Part shown: positions 23,066-31,604 of the stretch, piece after piece
How the letters are laid out: the number at the start of each line of letters is the position of its first letter
Position numbering within the stretch: position 1 is the stretch's first letter
DNA from: Hyphomicrobium_A sp044507625
GTDB lineage: Bacteria > Pseudomonadota > Alphaproteobacteria > Rhizobiales > Hyphomicrobiaceae
Length of the DNA: 64,000 nucleotides
Assembly (NCBI GenBank): GCA_044507625.1
Contig: JBIQJE010000003.1
Coordinates: forward strand, 124,001-188,000
Direction of reading: 5' to 3'
Notes under the pieces: generated by a model
What the model saw: the letters and a program-made list of their open reading frames with translations, nothing else
Told to the model about the DNA's origin: nothing
The model's database searches: none
Translations under genes and position numbers: made by a program

Positions 23066-24165
23066 GCTTTCGTCCTCGCAAAGTCTGCGAGCGCCGCCGC
23101 AACCGCGCGATTGTCCGTCTCCGAGCCGATGGTGATGCGCAGGCAATCTGGCAAGCCGTAGGAAGCGACCTTGCGCACGATGATGCCGCGCTGCTTCAGG
23201 AAGCTGTCCGCCGCGTTGGCGCTTCCCCCGCCGTCTTCCGCAAAGTGCACCAGGATGAAGTTGGCGACGCTCGGCGTCACCTTGAAGCCGAGCTTTTGGA
23301 TCTCGGCGCTGAGCCACGGCAGCCAGCGCTCGTTGTGCGCTACGGATGTCTCCTCGTGGGCCGTATCCGCGATCGCAGCGGCGCCCGCGGCGAGCGCCGG
23401 CACCGACATGTTGAAAGGCCCGCGGATGCGATTGAGCACGTCGGCCACCGCCTCGGGGCAGTACGCCCAGCCGATGCGCAATCCCGCAAGGCCATGGATC
23501 TTCGAGAACGTCCGCGTCATCACGGTGTTTTGCGTTGTCGCGACGAGTTCGATGCCGGCCTCGTAGTCATTGCGGCGCACATATTCGGCGTACGCCGCAT
23601 CGAGCACGAGCAGCACGTGCGCGGGCAGCTGCGCGCGTAGCGAGCGTACCTCGTCGATCGAGATGTAGGTGCCAGTCGGATTGTTCGGGTTGGCGAGGAA
23701 GACCACCTTCGTACGCTCGCTCACCCGCGCCAGAATGGCGTCGATGTCGGTGCGCAGGCCGCTCTCCGGCGCGACGACGGGGGTTGCGCCGTTCGCCAGG
23801 ATGATGATGCGGTAGAGGAGAAAGCCATGCTGGGTGTAGATCGCCTCATCGCCCTCTCCGAGATAGGCGTGGGCCAGCATCGTCAGAAGCTCGTCCGAAC
23901 CCGCGCCGCAAACGATGCGCGCAGGGTTGAGACCATACCGCGCGGCGATGGCCGCACGCAGCCTTGCCGCGGCGCCGTCCGGATAGCGCTCGAGGTCGCC
24001 GGCGACCGCGCGGAATGCCTCGACGGCGTGCGGGCTCGGGCCGAAAGGCGTCTCGTTGGACGACAGCTTGATGGGCTTGGTCCCGAGCGGCAGGCTGCTT
24101 TCGCCGGGCACGTAAGGATCGATTTCGAGGATGCCGGGCTTCGGCTGAGGAGCAGCGATGGTCAT
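23062..24165 (-). CDS. hisC: Histidinol-phosphate / aromatic aminotransferase
   Basis: PLP enzyme for the seventh step of histidine synthesis. The 367 residues contain the SSNETPFGPSP start motif, NPNNPTGT (159-166), the PLP lysine K222 in TFSKIHGLAGLRIGWAY, and a C-terminal LRITIGSETDN. The position next to tyrC suggests it also, or mainly, serves as the aromatic aminotransferase (HisC2 type). ATG 24165 opens with the normal N-terminus. A longer open frame upstream crosses the divergent metX leader and is not credible. Confidence 0.93.
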   Translation of the reverse strand: MTIAAPQPKPGILEIDPYVPGESSLPLGTKPIKLSSNETPFGPSPHAVEAFRAVAGDLERYPDGAAARLRAAIAARYGLNPARIVCGAGSDELLTMLAHAYLGEGDEAIYTQHGFLLYRIIILANGATPVVAPESGLRTDIDAILARVSERTKVVFLANPNNPTGTYISIDEVRSLRAQLPAHVLLVLDAAYAEYVRRNDYEAGIELVATTQNTVMTRTFSKIHGLAGLRIGWAYCPEAVADVLNRIRGPFNMSVPALAAGAAAIADTAHEETSVAHNERWLPWLSAEIQKLGFKVTPSVANFILVHFAEDGGGSANAADSFLKQRGIIVRKVASYGLPDCLRITIGSETDNRAVAAALADFARTKA

Positions 24166-24345
24166 GGAAAGCGTCCGGATGCATGGAGCCCGGCTAAGCG
24201 GGCGCGGCAAGTGATACAGACGCAGACCGCGGAACGCAAAGACTTGCACGGCACCGCTTCGCGCTTCCCTGGCGACCGTAACCGGCCCCGAAAGATCGCA
24301 CCGCACTTGACGATGCCGCGGCCATACCGATATTCCATTCTGATC

Positions 24346-24402
24346 CCCGTGGTGATTTGGCCGGCCGGCTTGCAACCACGTTAAATAAGTCGCTAAAAAA
24401 GG
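24346..24402 (+). ncRNA. SAM-II riboswitch (metA/SAM-alpha)
   Basis: This is an excellent match to the alphaproteobacterial SAM-II aptamer: CCCGTGGTGATTTGG, then a loop and CTTGCAACCACG (pairing with the first arm), TTAAATAAGTC and GCTAAAAAAGG, which provides the pseudoknot. The first stem is CGTGGT (24348-24353) with ACCACG (24375-24380). It binds S-adenosylmethionine and represses methionine synthesis. It lies in the metX leader, 110 bases before the start codon, ahead of a terminator. Confidence 0.95.
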
Positions 24403-24410
24403 CCGCGCGC

Positions 24411-24468
24411 ACCCGGTTATCGGATGAGAGCGGTCCTTGAAGGTCCGCAAGATCCGGCCGGGTTTTTT
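24411..24468 (+). terminator. Intrinsic terminator between SAM-II and metX
   Basis: ACCCGG (24411-24416) pairs with CCGGGT (24458-24463), followed by a run of T. ATCGGAT and GATCCGG extend the stem, and GCGGTCCTT/AAGGTCCGC forms an inner hairpin. A terminator between a riboswitch and its gene points to transcription attenuation: with SAM bound the RNA would end here. SAM-II elements are often described as acting on translation, so this platform is worth testing. Confidence 0.75.
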
Positions 24469-24512
24469 GTTTGGTGCCCTCGCCTAGCGCGCGGGCCGGG
24501 AGCGCGCGAGCA

Positions 24513-25712
24513 ATGGCTGTGCATCCGACATTGGAGGACGCCGAAGCCAAGGGCGGACGGAACCTGCGGCTCGCAGAGGCGAACAATCCCTCGAGCAAGG
24601 TGCTGCGCCTGCCGGCCAGTGAGCCGCTGAAGCTCGCCTGCGACCAGTTGCTCGGCCCCATCTCCATCGCCTACGAGACCTACGGCGAGCTCAATGCCGA
24701 TAAGTCGAACGCCATCCTCGTCTGCCACGCGTTGACCGGCGACCAGTATGTCGCATCCACCCACCCGGTGACGCACAAGCCCGGCTGGTGGTCGACCCTC
24801 GTCGGTCCGGGCAAGCCCGTCGACACCAACCGCTTCTTCGTCATCTGCGCGAACATCCTCGGCGGCTGCATGGGCTCCACGGGGCCTGCCTCCATCGATC
24901 AGAGGACCGGCAAACCCTACGGGCTCAGTTTCCCGGTGATCACCATCGGCGACATGGTGAACGCCCAGGTGCGCCTGATCGACCACTTCGGCATCGACCA
25001 GCTGTTCTGCGTCATCGGCGGCTCGATGGGCGGCATGCAGGTACTGGAATGGGCCGCGAGCCATTCGGAGCGCGTGTTCTCCGCCGTCCCCATCGCCACC
25101 GCAGCGTGGCATTCATCCCAGAACATCGCCTTCCACGAGGTCGGCCGCCAGGCGGTCATGGCCGACCCGGACTGGTGTGGCGGCGACTATCATTCCTTTG
25201 GCAAGGTGCCCCGCAACGGCCTCGCCGTCGCGCGGATGGCTGCGCACATCACCTACCTGTCGGAGGACGCGCTGCACCGGAAGTTCGGCCGCAACCTGCA
25301 GGACCGGTCCAAGCTCACGTTTTCCTTCAACGCCGATTTCCAGGTGGAGAGCTACCTGCGCCACCAGGGCTCGACCTTTGTCGACCGCTTCGACGCCAAC
25401 AGCTACCTCTATATTACGCGCGCGATGGACTACTTCGACCTCGCCGCCGAGCGGGACGACGTGCTGGCGAACGCGTTCCGGGGCACCAAGACGCGGTTCT
25501 GTATCGTCTCGTTCACCTCCGACTGGCTCTATCCCACCCGTGAGAGCCGCGAGGTGGTGCACGCCCTCAACGCCGTCGCCGCCAACGTCTCCTTCGTCGA
25601 GATCGAAAGCGACAAGGGCCACGACGCCTTTCTCCTTGAAGAGCCTGAGTTTTTCGCGACGATCCGCGGCTTCCTGAGCGCGGCCGGGGTCAAGCGCGGG
25701 CTGAAAGTGTAG
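24513..25712 (+). CDS. metX: Homoserine O-acetyltransferase MetX
   Basis: Acetylates homoserine with acetyl-CoA, the entry step to methionine, in the cytoplasm. The alpha/beta-hydrolase fold protein (399 residues) has CHALTGDQY, the nucleophile elbow IGGSMGGMQVLEWA, and the late SDWLYPT and DKGHDAFL segments holding the catalytic Asp and His. ATG 24513 is preceded by GGGAG at 24498-24502. An in-frame ATG-like codon further up would lie in the terminator region. Some members use succinyl-CoA instead; the sequence alone does not settle this. metW follows after six bases. Confidence 0.94.
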   Translation: MAVHPTLEDAEAKGGRNLRLAEANNPSSKVLRLPASEPLKLACDQLLGPISIAYETYGELNADKSNAILVCHALTGDQYVASTHPVTHKPGWWSTLVGPGKPVDTNRFFVICANILGGCMGSTGPASIDQRTGKPYGLSFPVITIGDMVNAQVRLIDHFGIDQLFCVIGGSMGGMQVLEWAASHSERVFSAVPIATAAWHSSQNIAFHEVGRQAVMADPDWCGGDYHSFGKVPRNGLAVARMAAHITYLSEDALHRKFGRNLQDRSKLTFSFNADFQVESYLRHQGSTFVDRFDANSYLYITRAMDYFDLAAERDDVLANAFRGTKTRFCIVSFTSDWLYPTRESREVVHALNAVAANVSFVEIESDKGHDAFLLEEPEFFATIRGFLSAAGVKRGLKV

Positions 25713-25718
25713 GCCGCC

Positions 25719-26357
25719 ATGCAGAAATACACCCACGGCCCCGGCACCGCGCGCGTCGACCACCTGCTGATCGCCGAGATGGTCGAGCCCGGCTCGCGGG
25801 TCCTGGACGTCGGCTGTGGTGACGGATCGCTGCTGCAGTTGCTCGCCGAGACGAAGAACACCGACGGCCGCGGCGTCGAGCTGTCCCGCGAACGGGTGAA
25901 CGCCTGCGTGATGCGCGGCCTGTCGGTCATCCAGGGCGACGCGGATCGCGACCTTGCGGATTATCCCGATCGGGCCTTCGACTACGCGATCCTCAGCCTC
26001 ACTATTCAGGCCACGCGCCAGCCGAAGACGGTGCTGGAGAACCTGCTGCGGATCGGGCGGCGGGCGATCGTCTCGTTCCCCAACTTCGGCCATTGGCGTA
26101 TCCGAGCCGAGCTTCTCTTCACCGGCCGCATGCCGCGGACCCGCAACCTGCCGGACCCTTGGTATACGACCGCCGATGCGCATCTCTGCACCATCAAGGA
26201 TTTCGCCGACCTGGCGGAGCTCGTTGATGCGGAGGTCGAGGAGGCCGTCGCCTTTAATACCTCAGGCCAGCGTCTTCCGATCCGCCATTCCATCGCGCTG
26301 CAGAACCTGTTGGGCGAAAAGGCCGTCTTCCTTCTGCGCAAGCGCCACGGCGAATAG
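25719..26357 (+). CDS. metW: Methionine biosynthesis protein MetW
   Basis: A 212-residue class I methyltransferase-fold protein that accompanies MetX in many proteobacteria and is needed for, or stimulates, MetX activity. The SAM-type glycine motif VLDVGCGDGSLLQLL is at about 28-42, and GRRAIVSFPNFGHW and RNLPDPWYTT are diagnostic of MetW. It is in one operon with metX and so also under the SAM-II switch. Confidence 0.94.
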   Translation: MQKYTHGPGTARVDHLLIAEMVEPGSRVLDVGCGDGSLLQLLAETKNTDGRGVELSRERVNACVMRGLSVIQGDADRDLADYPDRAFDYAILSLTIQATRQPKTVLENLLRIGRRAIVSFPNFGHWRIRAELLFTGRMPRTRNLPDPWYTTADAHLCTIKDFADLAELVDAEVEEAVAFNTSGQRLPIRHSIALQNLLGEKAVFLLRKRHGE

Positions 26358-26425
26358 CGCCCGGAAAAAACGGACTGCGCGGTTTCGCCGTACCCTTCAA
26401 CACCCGCGATGCTTTCGGCGCTTTC

Positions 26426-26454
26426 TTGACACCCCCAGGGGCCGTCACTATGGT
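26426..26454 (+). promoter_or_regulatory. Promoter of the F0 ATP synthase genes
   Basis: TTGACA (26426-26431), a 17-base spacer and TATGGT (26449-26454) form a strong sigma-70-like promoter in the 160-base gap between metW and atpI. Transcription would begin about 55 bases before the atpI start. Confidence 0.65.
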
Positions 26455-26517
26455 GCGCGCCGTTGATAAAACCTGCCGTTTGGTAGCCTCGAAAACGCAA
26501 CTGGGCCGGTTGAAACC

Positions 26518-26931
26518 ATGTCGTCCGCTGGGAAAGAACCTACCCCGGACCGTGGCGAAATCAGCCCGGAGGAGCGAGAGGCTTTTCGCCAGCGCTCAGA
26601 TGCGATCGGAAGGCAGCTCGGGAAGGCGAAAGCCCGCCGGGCGCCGGTAAAACGCTCGGCTGATGACCGGGTCCGTGGCGAAGCGTTCGCCAAGGCCTTC
26701 CGGTTCGGTGCCGAGCTTCTGGTCGGCGTCGGCATCGGCGGTTTTATTGGGTGGGCACTCGACGGCCAGCTCAACACGCGGCCGTGGCTACTGATCCTGT
26801 TCGTCATCCTCGGCTTCGCCGCGGGCATGTCGAACCTGATCCGGGCAGCCCGGGAAGAGCAACGCAAGCAGCAAGCATCGCAGCTTGCATCGCCGTCCGT
26901 ACCGGACGACGAGGACGAAGACGACAGGTAG
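26518..26931 (+). CDS. atpI: ATP synthase protein I (AtpI)
   Basis: Small membrane protein that helps assemble the c-ring of ATP synthase. The 137 residues have a charged N-terminal half (to about 60), two membrane helices with the AELLVGVGIGGFIGWALDG and LLILFVILGFAAGMSNLIR patterns typical of AtpI, and an acidic tail. It is first in the F0 gene group, as usual in alphaproteobacteria, where F0 and F1 genes are in separate places. Confidence 0.9.
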   Translation: MSSAGKEPTPDRGEISPEEREAFRQRSDAIGRQLGKAKARRAPVKRSADDRVRGEAFAKAFRFGAELLVGVGIGGFIGWALDGQLNTRPWLLILFVILGFAAGMSNLIRAAREEQRKQQASQLASPSVPDDEDEDDR

Positions 26932-26942
26932 GGGATTAGACC

Positions 26943-27683
26943 GTGGCAGCCGGACATGGTCCCATGGAGCAGTTCGAAATCAAGCGGATCATCCCGCTTG
27001 AACTGTTCGGATGGGATGTATCGTTCACCAACGCGTCGCTGTTCATGGTCATCGCGGTGGTGCTCATCCCACTTTTCTATCTATTCGCGATGAACAGGCG
27101 CGCGCTCGTGCCGGGTCGGCTGCAGTCGATCGCCGAGCTCAGCTACGAATTCATCGCCAACATGATCCGTGACATCGTTGGCGAAGGCGGGATGAAATAT
27201 TTCCCGTGGGTCTTCACGATCTTCATGTTCATTCTCGTGCTGAATCTGTTGGGGCTCGTGCCCTACTCGTTCACCGTCACGAGCCACATCATCGTTACCT
27301 TCGCACTCGCCGCGATGGTCTGGCTGATCATCACCGGTATCGGCTTCGTCAACCACGGCCCCGGCTTCCTCAAGCTGTTCGTGCCGTCGGGCGTGCCGTG
27401 GTGGCTGCTGCCGATCATCATCGTGATCGAGGTCATCTCCTATCTCATCCGCCCCATCAGCCACTCGGTGCGTCTGTTCGCCAACATGATGGCCGGACAC
27501 GCCATGCTGAAGGTGTTCGCGGGCTTCGTGATCGGCCTCGGCATCCTGGGTGGCTGGGCGCCGCTCGTGTTCCTCATCGGCTTCACCGGCCTGGAGCTCG
27601 TGGTCGCCTTCCTTCAGGCTTTCATCTTCACGGTGCTGACCTGCATCTACCTCAACGATGCTGTGAACATGCACGACCACTAA
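26943..27683 (+). CDS. atpB: ATP synthase F0 subunit a
   Basis: Membrane channel subunit that passes protons to the c-ring. The 246-residue protein has the essential Arg R177 in SHSVRLFANMMAGH and the NLLGLVPYSFTVTSHI motif, with five or six helices. The start is GTG 26943, eleven bases after atpI, with AGGGGATTAG just ahead. Length and motifs are normal. Confidence 0.96.
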   Translation: MAAGHGPMEQFEIKRIIPLELFGWDVSFTNASLFMVIAVVLIPLFYLFAMNRRALVPGRLQSIAELSYEFIANMIRDIVGEGGMKYFPWVFTIFMFILVLNLLGLVPYSFTVTSHIIVTFALAAMVWLIITGIGFVNHGPGFLKLFVPSGVPWWLLPIIIVIEVISYLIRPISHSVRLFANMMAGHAMLKVFAGFVIGLGILGGWAPLVFLIGFTGLELVVAFLQAFIFTVLTCIYLNDAVNMHDH

Positions 27684-27687
27684 CGCC

Positions 27688-27728
27688 ATGAAGTCCGGTC
27701 CGCGGGGCGACCCGGTGCCGGACTTCAT
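27688..27728 (+). promoter_or_regulatory. Long stem-loop between atpB and atpE
   Basis: ATGAAGTCCGG (27688-27698) pairs exactly with CCGGACTTCAT (27718-27728). The middle can continue the stem as CGGG-GCGA-CCCG with a GNRA-type tetraloop. It begins five bases after the atpB stop and ends about 40 bases before the atpE start. No T run follows, so it may be an mRNA stability or processing element rather than a terminator. Such elements could help raise c-subunit output. Confidence 0.6.
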
Positions 27729-27769
27729 CGTTTCCGATCCCAGCAATAACCCTTATGGAGACTACGACT

Positions 27770-27994
27770 ATGGATCCTCAGGCAGCTAAGTTCATCGGCG
27801 CCGGCCTCGCCTGCTTTGCGCTCATCGGCGCCGGTATCGGCATCGGCAACATCTTCGCCAACTACCTGTCGGGCGCTCTGCGCAATCCGTCGGCTGCTCC
27901 GGGTCAGTTCACCAACCTGCTGATCGGCTTCGCGCTTTGCGAAGCGACCGGCCTGTTCGGCCTGCTGATCGCCCTGATGATCCTCTTCGCCTAA
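27770..27994 (+). CDS. atpE: ATP synthase F0 subunit c
   Basis: Ring-forming proteolipid. The 74-residue hairpin has the polar loop ALRNPSA (R38) and the proton-carrying E58 in FALCEATGLFGLL. I chose ATG 27770, because GGAG at 27757-27760 is at the right distance and the start MDPQAAKFIGAG matches relatives; the ATG at 27755 would place that site inside the gene. Confidence 0.96.
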   Translation: MDPQAAKFIGAGLACFALIGAGIGIGNIFANYLSGALRNPSAAPGQFTNLLIGFALCEATGLFGLLIALMILFA

Positions 27995-28029
27995 TCGGCA
28001 ACGGTCGTTAAGGGCGCGAGGAGGAAAGA

Positions 28030-28581
28030 ATGATCGCAGCTGTCTCAGCTTTCGTCGTGGCCGCCGCAGCGGCCGCGCACGGGGGAGAGTCCAAGGGGTT
28101 GCCGCAGCTCAACCCTGCCGACTTTGCTCCGCAGCTCGTCTGGCTCGTGATCAGTTTCATCGTCCTGTACCTGATCCTGTCGCGCGTGACGCTGCCGCGC
28201 ATCGGTGAAGTGCTCGAGGAGCGTCGTGATCGCGTGCAGCGCGATCTCGATGCCGCCGAGCGCTTCAAGGGCGAAACGGACGCCGCGCTTGCCGCCTATG
28301 AGAAAGCCCTCGGCGATGCTCGCCAGAAGGCCTCCTCGATGGCCAAGGAAGTGCGTGACCGCCTCTCCGCCGACACCGAGCAGGAGCGCGCGCGCGTCGA
28401 AGGCGAGCTCGCCGCCAAGCTTTCCGAGGCGGAAGCTCGCATCGCTGCCACCAAGTCGAAGGCTCTGGCCAGCGTCGACGAAATCGCCGCTGACACCGCC
28501 AGCGCCGTCATCGGCAAGCTTCTCGGCGAGGACGTGCCCCCCGCCGAGGTCAAAAAAGTGCTGCTACCCGCAGCGAAGTGA
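28030..28581 (+). CDS. atpG: ATP synthase F0 subunit b'
   Basis: One half of the b/b' peripheral stalk heterodimer found in alphaproteobacteria and photosynthetic bacteria. The 183 residues include a short Ala-rich N-terminus, one membrane helix (FAPQLVWLVISFIVLYLIL) and a long charged coiled coil. The symbol used for b' varies (atpG, atpF2, atpX). GAGGA lies just before the ATG. The stop overlaps the ribosome-binding site of the next gene. Confidence 0.92.
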   Translation: MIAAVSAFVVAAAAAAHGGESKGLPQLNPADFAPQLVWLVISFIVLYLILSRVTLPRIGEVLEERRDRVQRDLDAAERFKGETDAALAAYEKALGDARQKASSMAKEVRDRLSADTEQERARVEGELAAKLSEAEARIAATKSKALASVDEIAADTASAVIGKLLGEDVPPAEVKKVLLPAAK

Positions 28582-28589
28582 GGACGCCG

Positions 28590-29087
28590 ATGCATTTCGA
28601 CCTGTCCGATCCGACCTTCTGGGTGATGATCTCGTTTCTCGGGTTCGTCGCTCTGATCCTCTACTACAAGGTGCCCGCCACCGTCGGTAAGACGCTCGAC
28701 CAGCGGGCGGATGCCATCCGCAACGAGCTGGACGAGGCACGCCGCCTGCGCGACGAGGCGCAGTCGCTCTTGGCCGACTATCAGCGCAAGAGCCGCGAGG
28801 CCGAGAACGAGGCGAAGGAAATCCTCGAGCAGGCCAAGCGCGAAGCCGAGGCGCTCACCGCGCAGACCCGCAAGGCGCTGACCGAGTCGGTTGAGCGGCG
28901 GACGAAGTCGGCCGAGGAGAAGATCGCCCGCGCCGAAGCCCAGGCCCTCGCTGAGGTTCGCGCTTCCGCCGTCGACAACGCCATCAGCGCGGCGGAAAAG
29001 ATCCTGCGATCGAAGGCCTCCGCGGCATCCACCGCCGCCGGCCTCGTCGAGCAGAGCATCAAGGATCTCGGCGGAAAGCTGAACTGA
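28590..29087 (+). CDS. atpF: ATP synthase F0 subunit b
   Basis: Second half of the peripheral stalk, 165 residues: an N-terminal membrane helix (FWVMISFLGFVALILYY) and a long Glu/Lys/Ala-rich coiled coil ending in a C-terminal domain that contacts F1. ATG 28590 with GAGG at 28580-28583 is preferred to the GTG at 28578, which would overlap the b' stop. A terminator follows, so this closes the F0 group. Confidence 0.94.
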   Translation: MHFDLSDPTFWVMISFLGFVALILYYKVPATVGKTLDQRADAIRNELDEARRLRDEAQSLLADYQRKSREAENEAKEILEQAKREAEALTAQTRKALTESVERRTKSAEEKIARAEAQALAEVRASAVDNAISAAEKILRSKASAASTAAGLVEQSIKDLGGKLN

Positions 29088-29112
29088 TCGCCCTGATCGC
29101 CCACGGACATGA

Positions 29113-29156
29113 AAACGCAAAGCGCCTCGGACAACCCCGTCCGGGGCGCTTTTGCT
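29113..29156 (+). terminator. Rho-independent terminator after atpF
   Basis: GCAAAGCGCCTCGGAC (29117-29132) and GTCCGGGGCGCTTTTGC (29139-29155) form a stem of about 16 pairs with a short loop and a T-rich end, 30 bases after the atpF stop. The A-rich left side means it may also act on the other strand. Confidence 0.85.
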
Positions 29157-29355
29157 ATGGGGCTAATGCAGCCGCCTGCACGTCGCCTGCGATGGTCTCT
29201 CGAGCTGCGCCGCGCTGACGGTTTGCCTTCCGCCACGGTCGGCGTACGCGCTCGCGTGCCGCGAGCCATAGCGAACGGCCCCAATACGGCGATGATCGGA
29301 AGTTAGACGAGCGTCACGGGTCCGAAACCAACTCAGCACGCATCGAGGAGGAGCC

Positions 29356-29640
29356 ATGAAGCTCATTTTTTTAACTTTGCTGATGGCGGCGGGGCTTGCC
29401 GCTCCAGTTCTGGCCGAGAACGGGGCCGCCCCCTTCGACGAAGCCGCCTGGCAAGCTGAGTTCGACCGCGGAGACACCGATGGCGACGGCAAGCTGAGCC
29501 TGGAAGAGGCAAAGGCCGGCAACCCGAACATGACCGATGAGGTGTTCGGCCAGATCGACGCCGATGGCGACGGCTTCATCAGTCCCGAGGAAGACAAAGC
29601 GATGCTCCAGCGCGCGAAGGCGGCGCGCGCCATGGACTGA
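29356..29640 (+). CDS. Small secreted EF-hand protein
   Basis: A 94-residue protein with a signal peptide (MKLIFLTLLMAAGLAAPVLA) and two good EF-hand loops, DTDGDGKLSLEE and DADGDGFISPEE, each with the full set of calcium ligands. It should be a periplasmic calcium-binding protein of unknown role. GAGGAGG lies ahead of the ATG. It stands alone, convergent with the lipoprotein gene. The 268 bases between atpF and this gene hold the atpF terminator and no other gene I can support. Confidence 0.82.
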   Translation: MKLIFLTLLMAAGLAAPVLAENGAAPFDEAAWQAEFDRGDTDGDGKLSLEEAKAGNPNMTDEVFGQIDADGDGFISPEEDKAMLQRAKAARAMD

Positions 29641-29775
29641 CGAAATCGAAAACGCTCTGCCCGGCTTCCGCCAAAGCGACCGGCAGCCTTGGGAGCGCGG
29701 TGAGGTCGGGATGAAATCAAGAAAGTAGGACCGGGATTTCCCGGCCTTCACGTTCGGGAACGGCCGCGCGTGCCG

Positions 29776-30429
29776 CTAGCCGGCACCCTGGGCATTCTGG
29801 TCGAACCCGACGAACACCTCGAACTCGCCCGGACGCGAGCCCTCCGGAATGTCGAAGGTCACCGAGCGCACCGTGGAGAAGTATCCGATCGGATTGTCGA
29901 TCGCCACGGTGGCATCGACGCTCACCGTATCGCCCGCAACGCGCGCCCGCTTGGCATCGGTCACGACCACGTTGATCGGAAGACGCACGTTGCCGGCATG
30001 GCCGCGGGGCCCGAGCAGAATGCGGCCCGAAAAGCCGTAACGCACCGTCACGCGGCCCGGCTCTATCTGGCACTCGCGCGCCGTCTTGGTGATCTCGCCG
30101 CGATGCATGATGGCGAGGCCGTCGCCCGCGCGGCCATCCTCGTAAATCGTCAGGTGGCCGCCGTGCGGCGATATGCTCAGGCGCGGACAGCCGTGCGCGA
30201 TCTCGCCCACGGGAGCCGAAACGGCCACGTCCGTCTTCGCCGCCGAAAGGAGCTGTTCTTCGTTGACGCCCGGCGAGGCCGCCGGCTGCGATGACGACCC
30301 GCCGAAAATCCCGCCGCCAAGGCCCGATGTAATCGAGGAAATGCCGCAGCCGCCGACGGCCACGGTTAACAGCGCGCAAGCGCCCGCGCATAGTCCTATG
30401 CGCGAAGCTTTGGTCGCGGCTAGCCTCAT
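29776..30429 (-). CDS. Conserved lipoprotein, hypothetical
   Basis: A 217-residue protein with a lipoprotein-type signal (LCAGACALLTVAVGGC, likely lipidated Cys followed by GIS), a Gly/Ser-rich linker and a folded domain with a few cysteines (AHGCPRLSI, ARECQIEPG) and the segment PIGYFSTVRSVTFDIPEGS. The role is unknown. I chose the ATG at 30429 because it starts the signal; the upstream open frame has no family character. The gene is divergent from ispH, with a 166-base gap. Confidence 0.75.
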   Translation of the reverse strand: MRLAATKASRIGLCAGACALLTVAVGGCGISSITSGLGGGIFGGSSSQPAASPGVNEEQLLSAAKTDVAVSAPVGEIAHGCPRLSISPHGGHLTIYEDGRAGDGLAIMHRGEITKTARECQIEPGRVTVRYGFSGRILLGPRGHAGNVRLPINVVVTDAKRARVAGDTVSVDATVAIDNPIGYFSTVRSVTFDIPEGSRPGEFEVFVGFDQNAQGAG

Positions 30430-30595
30430 GGTGCCCCGGATTGACCCCTCGTTGGCCCCTTCTTTGCCGCTGCGACCCAAACCCCTAGGCCGGCGGCGGA
30501 GGCTTCCTGTATTGTCTATAGCCAAGCCTAGCACCCCCAACCGATCCGGACCAAGCGCATTGCGCTGCACCGCATCCGGATAGACAGAGAAAGCG

Positions 30596-31588
30596 ATGTC
30601 CGCCGCATCCCCACCGTCCGCGCCCCCATCCCGGCCGCCGTTGACCGTTTACCTTGCGGCCCCGCGCGGTTTTTGCGCCGGCGTGGACCGAGCCATCCAG
30701 ATCGTAGAACTGGCTTTGGCCAAATACGGCGCTCCCGTCTACGTACGACACGAGATCGTGCACAACCGATTTGTCGTTGATTCCCTGAGAGCTAAAGGCG
30801 CCGTTTTTGTGGAGGAGCTCGACGACATTCCCGAGACCGACCAGCCCGTGATTTTTTCAGCACACGGGGTCGCCAAGTCCGTCCCGGCGGCGGCCAAGGC
30901 CCGCAACATGTTCGTGCTCGATGCCACCTGTCCACTGGTGTTCAAAGTGCATATCGAGGCCGGACGCCTGCACGAGGAAGGTCTCCAGATCCTTCTTATC
31001 GGCCATGCCGGTCACCCCGAAGTCGTGGGCACGATGGGCCAGCTTCCCCCCGGCGCGGTGACGTTGATCGAGACGGCGGCCGATGCGGAAAGCTTCGAGC
31101 CCCTCGATGCCGGCAAGCTCGCGTTCGTCACCCAGACGACCCTTTCGGTGGACGACACCGCCGCCATCGTCGCGGTGCTGCGCCGGCGCTTCCCCGACAT
31201 CGTCGGCCCGCACAAGGAAGACATCTGCTACGCGACGACCAACCGCCAGGCGGCGGTCAAATCCATCGCCCCCAAGATCGGTTGCCTTCTCGTCGTCGGC
31301 AGCCCGCAAAGCTCCAACTCGCTGCGCCTCGTCGAGGTCGCCCAGCGCGCGGGGTGTCCGTCTGCACACCTCATCGAGCGCGCAGCCGACATCCCGTGGG
31401 CGGAAATCGAGGGCCTGGAAAGCATCGGCGTCACTGCGGGCGCGTCCGCTCCCGAACAGCTCGTCGAGGAGGTGATCGAGGCGTTTCGCAGCCGCTTCGA
31501 GGTTTCGGTCGAAACAGTCACTACCGCGCTGGAGCGAATCGCCTTCAACGTCCCGCGTGAGCTGCGTCCGGCACCTGCCGCCACCTGA
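30596..31588 (+). CDS. ispH: 4-hydroxy-3-methylbut-2-enyl diphosphate reductase IspH
   Basis: Last enzyme of the MEP route to isoprenoids, an iron-sulfur enzyme giving IPP and DMAPP. The cluster cysteines are C27 (RGFCAGVDRA), C112 (DATCPLV) and C211 (DICYATTNRQ), and FSAHGVAKSV and VGSPQSSNSLRL are also typical. The 330-residue length is normal. thrB follows after 16 bases. Confidence 0.96.
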   Translation: MSAASPPSAPPSRPPLTVYLAAPRGFCAGVDRAIQIVELALAKYGAPVYVRHEIVHNRFVVDSLRAKGAVFVEELDDIPETDQPVIFSAHGVAKSVPAAAKARNMFVLDATCPLVFKVHIEAGRLHEEGLQILLIGHAGHPEVVGTMGQLPPGAVTLIETAADAESFEPLDAGKLAFVTQTTLSVDDTAAIVAVLRRRFPDIVGPHKEDICYATTNRQAAVKSIAPKIGCLLVVGSPQSSNSLRLVEVAQRAGCPSAHLIERAADIPWAEIEGLESIGVTAGASAPEQLVEEVIEAFRSRFEVSVETVTTALERIAFNVPRELRPAPAAT

Positions 31589-31604
31589 TCTCCGAAAGAT
31601 ACCG

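Noticed and set aside
29731..29744. Short hairpin CCGGGA-TT-TCCCGG between convergent genes
   Set aside because: The stem is only six pairs with no T run, so I did not call it a terminator.
29717..30391. A second minus-strand frame overlapping the lipoprotein gene
   Set aside because: It is Arg/Gly-rich without a signal or motif, whereas the other frame has a clear lipoprotein signal.
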